A stretch of DNA of 64,000 nt from Candidatus Gastranaerophilales bacterium (GTDB lineage Bacteria; Cyanobacteriota; Vampirovibrionia; Gastranaerophilales; Gastranaerophilaceae): the NCBI GenBank assembly GCA_905235155.1, contig CAJOKJ010000001.1, positions 1-64,000 of the forward strand. Reading direction: 5' to 3'. This document shows, one piece after another, positions 58,813 to 64,000 of the stretch. The translations under genes were made by a program, and so were the position numbers. Every line of letters starts with the position of its first letter. The stretch's first letter is position 1. Under the pieces are notes generated by a model. The model saw only the letters and a list, made by a program, of their open reading frames with translations, did not search any database and was not told the origin of the DNA.

Positions 58813-59826
58813 ATGAAAGCGGCAATTTATAAAAATGAAAAACTTGAAATAACCGAACTTGAAAAACCTTCTCTTGACAGTAGAAAAGGTGCAATAATGA
58901 AAGTTCACGGCTGCGGTTTATGCGGTTCTGATATTGTTAAATACAGAGAACATCTTGTTAAAGACGGAACTGTTTTAGGACATGAAGTTGTCGGTGAAAT
59001 TGCAGAAATAAATTCTGAAACTAATTTTAAAGTTGGTGACAGAATTGTATCTTCACATCATATACCTTGTTTTGAATGTGTTTATTGCAAAAACAAAAAT
59101 TATTCTATGTGTAAGCACTTTAAATCTACAAATATTTTTCCCGGTGGATTTGCTGAATATATTTATTTATCTGAAGAACATTTAAAAAATGTTGCACATA
59201 TTATTCCAGAAAATATGACGGATGAAGAAATTGCTTTTTATGAACCTTTAGGATGTTGCGTAAGAGCAATAAAAAGATGCGAATTACCTGAAAAATCAAA
59301 AGTTCTTGTAATTGGTTTAGGCTCTATCGGATTTTTAATGGCACAAGGTTTAAAAGCCTATGATATGGATGTTTATGGTTGTGATTTAATTGATGACAGA
59401 ATTGAACTTGCAAATAAAAATGGTATAAAAGCATTTAATTCAAGAGATTTAAATGAAACAATCAAATACATAAAATCTAAAACGGATGATTTAGGTGTAG
59501 ATGCAGTATTTATGACATCCGGAGCAGATGCGGCAATTGAACCTGCCATAAAAACAGTCAGAAGCGGCGGAAAAATTTTAATTTTTGCAAGCACTCCAAA
59601 GAATTTCGGTTACGCTAACAATGAAATTTATTATCGTGAATTGACAGTTTTAGGCAGTTATTCGCCATCACCTAAAGATTTGGAAGATTCTTATAATTTA
59701 CTTAAAAATCGCAAAGTAAATGTACATGGTATATCAACAATTTTTAACATTAATGATATACAAAAAGCTTTTGATGATACAATATCAAATAAAGTTTACA
59801 AAGCATATATAAAAATGAACGGATAG
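58813..59826 (+). CDS. Zinc-dependent medium-chain alcohol/polyol dehydrogenase 1
   Basis: 337 residues, MDR fold. Catalytic zinc ligands C37 (CGLCGSD), H57-E58 (LGHEVVG); structural zinc C86, C89, C92, C100; NAD-binding GLGSIGFLMAQ near 168. Oxidises an alcohol or sugar alcohol; related to sorbitol, threonine or glucitol dehydrogenases, precise substrate unknown. Its stop is two bases before the second dehydrogenase. Confidence 0.88.
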   Translation: MKAAIYKNEKLEITELEKPSLDSRKGAIMKVHGCGLCGSDIVKYREHLVKDGTVLGHEVVGEIAEINSETNFKVGDRIVSSHHIPCFECVYCKNKNYSMCKHFKSTNIFPGGFAEYIYLSEEHLKNVAHIIPENMTDEEIAFYEPLGCCVRAIKRCELPEKSKVLVIGLGSIGFLMAQGLKAYDMDVYGCDLIDDRIELANKNGIKAFNSRDLNETIKYIKSKTDDLGVDAVFMTSGADAAIEPAIKTVRSGGKILIFASTPKNFGYANNEIYYRELTVLGSYSPSPKDLEDSYNLLKNRKVNVHGISTIFNINDIQKAFDDTISNKVYKAYIKMNG

Positions 59827-59828
59827 AT

Positions 59829-60860
59829 ATGAAAGCAGTTAGATTTTATGCACCTGGAGATATCAGATACGAAGAAGTTGGCATAACGCCACCTAAAAAG
59901 GGTGAGGTTGTTGTAAAAATAAAGGCAGCATTAACTTGCGGTACGGATGTAAAAACATTCAGACGTGGTCATCCTGTGCTTATTAAAAAAGTTCCTTCCG
60001 GTTTTGGACATGAATTTTCGGGCGTTATCGATCAACTTGGAGAAGGTGTTACCGATTTTAAGATTGGTGACAGAGTTGTTGCTGCAAATTCCGCACCATG
60101 CGGAGAATGCTTTTTCTGCAAAAAGGAAGAATACAACTTATGTGAAAACTTAAACCTTCTAAACGGTGCCTATGCGGAATATATAACAGTTCCTGCAAGA
60201 ATCGTAAGCAAAAATATGATAAAATTGCCTGATGATTTAAGCTTTGAAAGAGCGGCATTTTCAGAACCTCTTGCAAATGTTGTTCACGGTGCGGCAAGAA
60301 CTGATATTAAAGCAGGTCAAAGCGTAGGTATTATTGGCATTGGGCCAATAGGTCTTATGTTTGCAAGAGTTGCAAAATTAAAGGGTGCAAGAGTAATTGT
60401 TGCCGGCAGAAACCCTATTAAATTGAAACTTGCAGAAGATTTTGCCAAAGCTGATGAAATAGTGGATTTAGTAAAATACCCAAATCCTGAAAAGATTTTC
60501 AAAAGTTTTTCTGATGAAAACAGAGGACTGGATATTGCAATAGAATGTGTAGGACTTCCTGAAATTTGGGAACGCCTTGTTTCTTGTGTACGTCCCGGAG
60601 GTACCGTTCATTTCTTTGGCGGTTGCAAAAGCGGGTCAACTGTTTCTATCGACACGACAAAGATGCACTACGGCGATATAAAGTTGATGAGCGTATTTCA
60701 CCATACACCAAAGTACTTCCGTGAAGCGTTAGATTTGATTGCATCAGGCAATATTGAAGTTGAAAAACTTATAACCGACAAATTAGGGTTGCAAGACGTT
60801 GAATATGCCATGCAACAACATATTGACGGTAAAGCTATAAAGTTTTTAATAACACCTTAA
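59829..60860 (+). CDS. Zinc-dependent medium-chain alcohol/polyol dehydrogenase 2
   Basis: 343 residues, paralogue of the previous gene: C37 (CGTD), H61-E62 (FGHEFSG), structural C91, C94, C97, C105; NAD-binding GIGPIGLMFARVAKL near 172. AGATATG at the start has only a weak ribosome site, so translation is probably coupled to gene 1. Two enzymes in tandem suggest a pathway using related alcohols or a heteromer. A 59-codon gene starts right after on the other strand. Confidence 0.88.
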   Translation: MKAVRFYAPGDIRYEEVGITPPKKGEVVVKIKAALTCGTDVKTFRRGHPVLIKKVPSGFGHEFSGVIDQLGEGVTDFKIGDRVVAANSAPCGECFFCKKEEYNLCENLNLLNGAYAEYITVPARIVSKNMIKLPDDLSFERAAFSEPLANVVHGAARTDIKAGQSVGIIGIGPIGLMFARVAKLKGARVIVAGRNPIKLKLAEDFAKADEIVDLVKYPNPEKIFKSFSDENRGLDIAIECVGLPEIWERLVSCVRPGGTVHFFGGCKSGSTVSIDTTKMHYGDIKLMSVFHHTPKYFREALDLIASGNIEVEKLITDKLGLQDVEYAMQQHIDGKAIKFLITP

Positions 60861-61040
60861 TTAGTGATTTTTTACAATCTTATTTAAGATTTTTCCTAAA
60901 AATCCGTTTGATTGCATAAAATCAAGCGTAATTTCGATGTCTTTTGCATCTTGCCATAATTTTTTTATGGCATTAGACGCTTTTTTTACTTCAAAAATGT
61001 CTGCTGCGAGCATTTTTTCGTTAAAATCGTTGGACAACAT
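60861..61040 (-). CDS. Small protein, 59 residues, unknown
   Basis: Complete frame on the minus strand, stop at 60861 abutting the dehydrogenase stop. Protein starts MLSNDFNEKMLAADIFEVKK; residues about 17-57 form an amphipathic helix (KKASNAIKKLWQDAKDIEIT, LDFMQSNGFLGKILNKIVKN). Composition and codon use resemble neighbouring genes. Only a weak GAAAGA stands upstream. Not recognised; could be a small regulator or antitoxin-like protein. Only weak supporting evidence beyond the frame itself. Confidence 0.5.
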   Translation of the reverse strand: MLSNDFNEKMLAADIFEVKKASNAIKKLWQDAKDIEITLDFMQSNGFLGKILNKIVKNH

Positions 61041-61122
61041 AATAATACTATCTTTCTTTAATTTCGTTCAACATGAAAATACCATGATAAACTTACATTA
61101 AAATCCTCTTTTTATACGAAAA

Positions 61123-62088
61123 TTACAGTAATTTGTCATGCTTCTTAACAAAATGCTCTATATAAAACGAGCAGAAAAGTTTGTTTAAAATCCCATATAA
61201 CTTCAAATTTGACATTTTTAACAATTTTCCGTCGCCACAAACAACGGTAATAGATTTTTCTTTATTATTTTTGTCAATTATTTGTCCTGTTTCTTTAAGT
61301 TCTGTCGTATTTTCCAAAATCTCTAAAGCATAAGGATTTGGGATGAAAAATTTGTTTTTATGTTCAAAGAAAGTTTTACTCCAAGGATGGAATGCCCTTA
61401 TATGAGCGGATATTTCTTCAGCTGATTGTTTAAAATCGAGCATAATATCATCTTGCTTGATTTGCGGGTAATAAGTTGCTCTTTCTTCACTTTGGTCAAC
61501 AGGAATAATAAAGTCATCCGCAAGCATATTTAGCAGTTCTGTAACCGCTGAACGTGCGGTAAGAACAGTTCTTTCCTTAAGCTCTTTTCCTGTGTCATCA
61601 GGTTTAATTTCCACTGTTTTTTGTAAAAGTATAGCACCTGAATCAAATTTTTCGTTCATAAGATGAAATGTTATGCCGGACTGTTTTTCTCTATGCCATA
61701 TTGTTTGTAAATAAGGATTTGGACCTCTGTATTTTGGCAAAAGTGACGGATGAGCATTAATCATCGCAATTTTCGGAAGTTGAACGATGTCTTTTTTTAG
61801 CTTTTCTGACCATGTTCCAACCAGTACAATATCCGGATTTAATGCTAAAAGTTCACGCTTAAATTCTTCTGAATTGGCACTTTTTGCTTTTATTTCAGGC
61901 AAATTATAACTTTTTATATAACTATATTCTTTAGACGGAAGGAAAAAATCCTTTAATTTTCTGTAAATTGAACAAGTTTTAAGCCTTTCGTAGCGAAACA
62001 CTCCGACAATTTTGCACTTTGCATCTGTTGCACCAATTATCAAATTTGACAGCATATCGCCATGACCTAAAATTACAATTTTAAACAT
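61123..62088 (-). CDS. Formyltransferase-family protein (Fmt/ArnA-like)
   Basis: 321 residues. Formyltransferase active-site triad N111, H113, D149 in NAHPSLLPKYRG (111-122) and SGITFHLMNEKFDSG (137-151). C-terminal Fmt_C-like domain from about 210 (ISAHIRAFHPWSKTFF). The N-terminal tetrahydrofolate/nucleotide fold begins FKIVILGHGDML. It could be methionyl-tRNA formyltransferase, but the N-terminal start is atypical (lacks the FAGTP motif), so another formyltransferase is possible. Overlaps ribF by 16 bases. Confidence 0.75.
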   Translation of the reverse strand: MFKIVILGHGDMLSNLIIGATDAKCKIVGVFRYERLKTCSIYRKLKDFFLPSKEYSYIKSYNLPEIKAKSANSEEFKRELLALNPDIVLVGTWSEKLKKDIVQLPKIAMINAHPSLLPKYRGPNPYLQTIWHREKQSGITFHLMNEKFDSGAILLQKTVEIKPDDTGKELKERTVLTARSAVTELLNMLADDFIIPVDQSEERATYYPQIKQDDIMLDFKQSAEEISAHIRAFHPWSKTFFEHKNKFFIPNPYALEILENTTELKETGQIIDKNNKEKSITVVCGDGKLLKMSNLKLYGILNKLFCSFYIEHFVKKHDKLL

Positions 62089-62978
62089 TTTATATCCTTT
62101 GTAATTTGTTCTTTCAAGTCGGTTAATGACTTGAATTGTTGTTCATCTCTTATTTTTTTTAAAAAATCTATTTTTATAGTTTCACCATAAATATCTTTGT
62201 CAAAATTTACCAAATGAACTTCTGTAAGTTTTTTTGTATTTTTTTTAACAGTGGGATTTGAACCGTAATTTGCAATACCCATGTATTTTTCACTATTTAT
62301 TTCAACCTCAACTGCATACACACCGTCAGGAATTTTTACAAGATTTTCGGGATAATTGATATTTGCAGTTTTAAATCCTATTGTTCTTCCTAAATGTTGT
62401 CCTTGTACCACATCGCCTTTTATGTAAAATCTATACCCTAAAAACAAATTTGCCGTATTAATATCACCCTCAATAAGTGCATTTCTTATTGAGGTTGAAC
62501 TTACAATTTTGTCTTCAAATTTTATTGAATTTACTCTAAAGTATTCATATCCATATTCATTTTTCATTAAATCAATGTAATCAGCACTTCCTGTCCTGTT
62601 GTTTCCAAAAAAATGATTATCACCTGTTGTAATTGCTTTTGGTTTAAAATTTTCAACAAGTATCTTTAAATAATCGGAAGCAGTCATTTGAGCTAAATTT
62701 TCGTCAAAATTTATTATGTAAAGATAGTCTACACCCAATTCTTCAATTTTTTGTATTTTTTCTTTTGTAGTTAAAATATATTGAGCAGGTTTGTTTTTAA
62801 GAATAACGGCAGGTGCATCTCTAAAAGTTATTAATGCAGATTTAAAACCGTTATTTTTAGCAAATTGTACGCCTGTTCTTATAACTTCTCTGTGGCCGGT
62901 ATGAAGTCCGTCAAAAAAGCCTAATATTAGTGAAAGGTTATCTGTTTTTTGTTGTTTTAAATCGTTTAAAATCTCCAT
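62073..62978 (-). CDS. ribF: Bifunctional riboflavin kinase/FAD synthetase
   Basis: 301 residues. Phosphorylates riboflavin to FMN and adenylates it to FAD. Nucleotidyltransferase half (1-160): GFFDGLHTGHREVI (21-34), FDENLAQMTASDYL, TTGDNHFFGNNRTG near 116-129, VSSTSIRNAL near 159. Riboflavin kinase half (about 175-298): GDVVQGQHLGRTIGFKTANI near 188-207, GIANYGSNPTV. Full length. Cotranscribed with the formyltransferase. Confidence 0.95.
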   Translation of the reverse strand: MEILNDLKQQKTDNLSLILGFFDGLHTGHREVIRTGVQFAKNNGFKSALITFRDAPAVILKNKPAQYILTTKEKIQKIEELGVDYLYIINFDENLAQMTASDYLKILVENFKPKAITTGDNHFFGNNRTGSADYIDLMKNEYGYEYFRVNSIKFEDKIVSSTSIRNALIEGDINTANLFLGYRFYIKGDVVQGQHLGRTIGFKTANINYPENLVKIPDGVYAVEVEINSEKYMGIANYGSNPTVKKNTKKLTEVHLVNFDKDIYGETIKIDFLKKIRDEQQFKSLTDLKEQITKDIKCLKL

Positions 62979-63059
62979 AAGTTTATTATATTATAAATTT
63001 TGCAAAAATTCTGCATGACAAATTTTTTTCGTGATAGAATTATTTTAAGGAACAAGCAC

Positions 63060-64000
63060 ATGAGAATATTCGAGGTTAAGAACAACCTGGTAAAGATTTT
63101 TTATGAAACAAGCGACAACTTGTTTCTATCGGGCTTTGTAATGATTAAAGACAGCAGAGAATCCTATATTGGACAAATTATGCACCTTGAATCAAGCAAG
63201 CACGGTAATGTTGCTATTGCAAAAATTATATTTAATGTAACTGAAGACGGAGTTATTACAACATATTCAGGAACAATTCCTGCAATAAACAGTGCTATTT
63301 CCAATATTAATTCAATAGATTTTTTGAAACTTATACAAGGTCAAAACCCTATACTTATAGGTGAATTTATAGAAAATGATTTGCTTGTTTCACTGGATAA
63401 AAGTTTACTCGAAAATAAACTTGTTATTTGTTCCGAAAATCAAGAAAATTCAGATTTGATGATTAAAACTCTTAACCGTCAAATTAAAAATTACGGTAAA
63501 AAGACTGTAATTATTGATACAGAAGGTCAAAGTATTTTTGATAAAAATTCACTGTCGATGAGTGAAGATTTTAGATTACCGATAAATAATCAAATAATAA
63601 ACTACATTTATGAAAACGGACTGGAATATAAGAGTGCAAGAAGCAAAGCTATTATGCAGGAAACTTTTTTGGAAATAAACTATTATCTTTCAAGTCTTGA
63701 AGAACCATATATTCCGGTAAATAAATTTATTGATATTCTTGAAAAGCAGTATAACAAATCGAAACTGCCGGAGCTTGTTCTGTTAAAAAATGCTCTTGTT
63801 AAATTTAATGATGCCGGAATTTTTGCACGAAATATTATGGAATACAAAAACCTGTTTGATTCTTTATTAAACAATCAAACAACTGTTATAGATGTTTCTT
63901 TGGTTGATGAAACAATCCAAAGGGAAGTTATTTCTTACGTTTATAATTTGGTAAATGAAATATCTGATGATTATTATGTGTTCATAAAATTAAACAACGG
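63060..64000 (+). CDS. Unrecognised protein, cut by the window end
   Basis: At least 313 residues, open to the window end. AAGGAAC ten bases before ATG 63060 supports the start. Protein starts MRIFEVKNNLVKIFYETSDN. Tandem segments such as VAIAKIIFNVTEDGVITTYS and the IIDTEGQSIFDK/VIDVSLVDETIQREVISYVY region recall the beta barrel and P-loop layout of HerA/VirB4-type ATPases, but no Walker A is visible where NQENSD stands, so an inactive or different fold is possible. C-terminal part unknown. Confidence 0.5.
   Translation, partial: MRIFEVKNNLVKIFYETSDNLFLSGFVMIKDSRESYIGQIMHLESSKHGNVAIAKIIFNVTEDGVITTYSGTIPAINSAISNINSIDFLKLIQGQNPILIGEFIENDLLVSLDKSLLENKLVICSENQENSDLMIKTLNRQIKNYGKKTVIIDTEGQSIFDKNSLSMSEDFRLPINNQIINYIYENGLEYKSARSKAIMQETFLEINYYLSSLEEPYIPVNKFIDILEKQYNKSKLPELVLLKNALVKFNDAGIFARNIMEYKNLFDSLLNNQTTVIDVSLVDETIQREVISYVYNLVNEISDDYYVFIKLNN

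Noticed and set aside
63683-63874. 63-codon minus-strand frame at the right end
   Set aside because: Antisense to the long plus-strand gene that has a proper ribosome site.

Overview
The window is a strongly AT-rich bacterial chromosome segment using the standard bacterial code. The best guess at the source is a gut Gastranaerophilales/Vampirovibrionia (Melainabacteria, Cyanobacteriota) genome. This rests on three pilin-like genes sharing the N-terminal motif FTLAETLIVMGVIG followed by LNQST, on many lineage-looking hypothetical secreted or coiled-coil proteins, and on the mix of a DUF151 nuclease, RqcP, FliW-CsrA and Mini-RNase III. It is an inference, not proven from the sequence.

Layout. 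0-9 kb: a pilin-like gene with a repeat-lengthened leader, an Rrf2 regulator, a DUF151 nuclease, three paralogous GT-C-like membrane glycosyltransferases with a YibE/F gene among them, and ruvB. 9-12.5 kb: an apparent insertion region with an adenylation-domain/phosphotransferase fusion gene between direct repeats, a tRNA-like remnant, MITE-like repeats and tRNA-Ala(TGC). 12.5-24 kb: mini-RNase III, tdk, a CDF transporter, two tandem XRE genes overlapping comEC, a phosphodiester glycosidase, lineage-type secreted proteins, the fliW-csrA-TPR operon, a VTT protein and rqcP. 24-39 kb: CorC/HlyC, M16 protease, recG, a pilin/XRE divergent module, an intracellular-looking M2/M3 peptidase, coiled-coil and EF-hand-like proteins, ORF6N, an aminotransferase with an Lrp regulator, and udp. 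39-55 kb: an accessory and defence-rich stretch. It holds duplicated small membrane genes, a single-chain type I-like restriction-modification protein, rfbC-rfbB, acpS, an M48 protease, rimP-nusA, a HinP1I/HhaI-like restriction-modification pair, a HepT-MntA toxin-antitoxin pair, a second XRE/pilin divergent module with a matrixin protease, and a 17-residue-repeat secreted protein. 55-64 kb: PHP phosphatase, ribD, a metallo-beta-lactamase hydrolase, two zinc dehydrogenases, a formyltransferase, ribF, and a gene running off the window.

How it fits together. The most striking theme is surface and pilus biology under local regulators. Each pilin-like gene is preceded by its own distinct palindromic sequence, and in two complete cases an XRE regulator is transcribed divergently from the same short region. 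Three mobile or repeat families (GTGAGTAGTGA-type intergenic repeats, IS-end-like direct repeats, and TGTCAAAC-type inverted repeats) have reshaped gene ends, including the pilin leader and probably the rimP stop. Housekeeping transcription units (rimP-nusA, recG, ruvB, ribF) lie between these accessory modules. At least four genes have a -10 box exactly six bases before the start codon, which suggests leaderless mRNAs.
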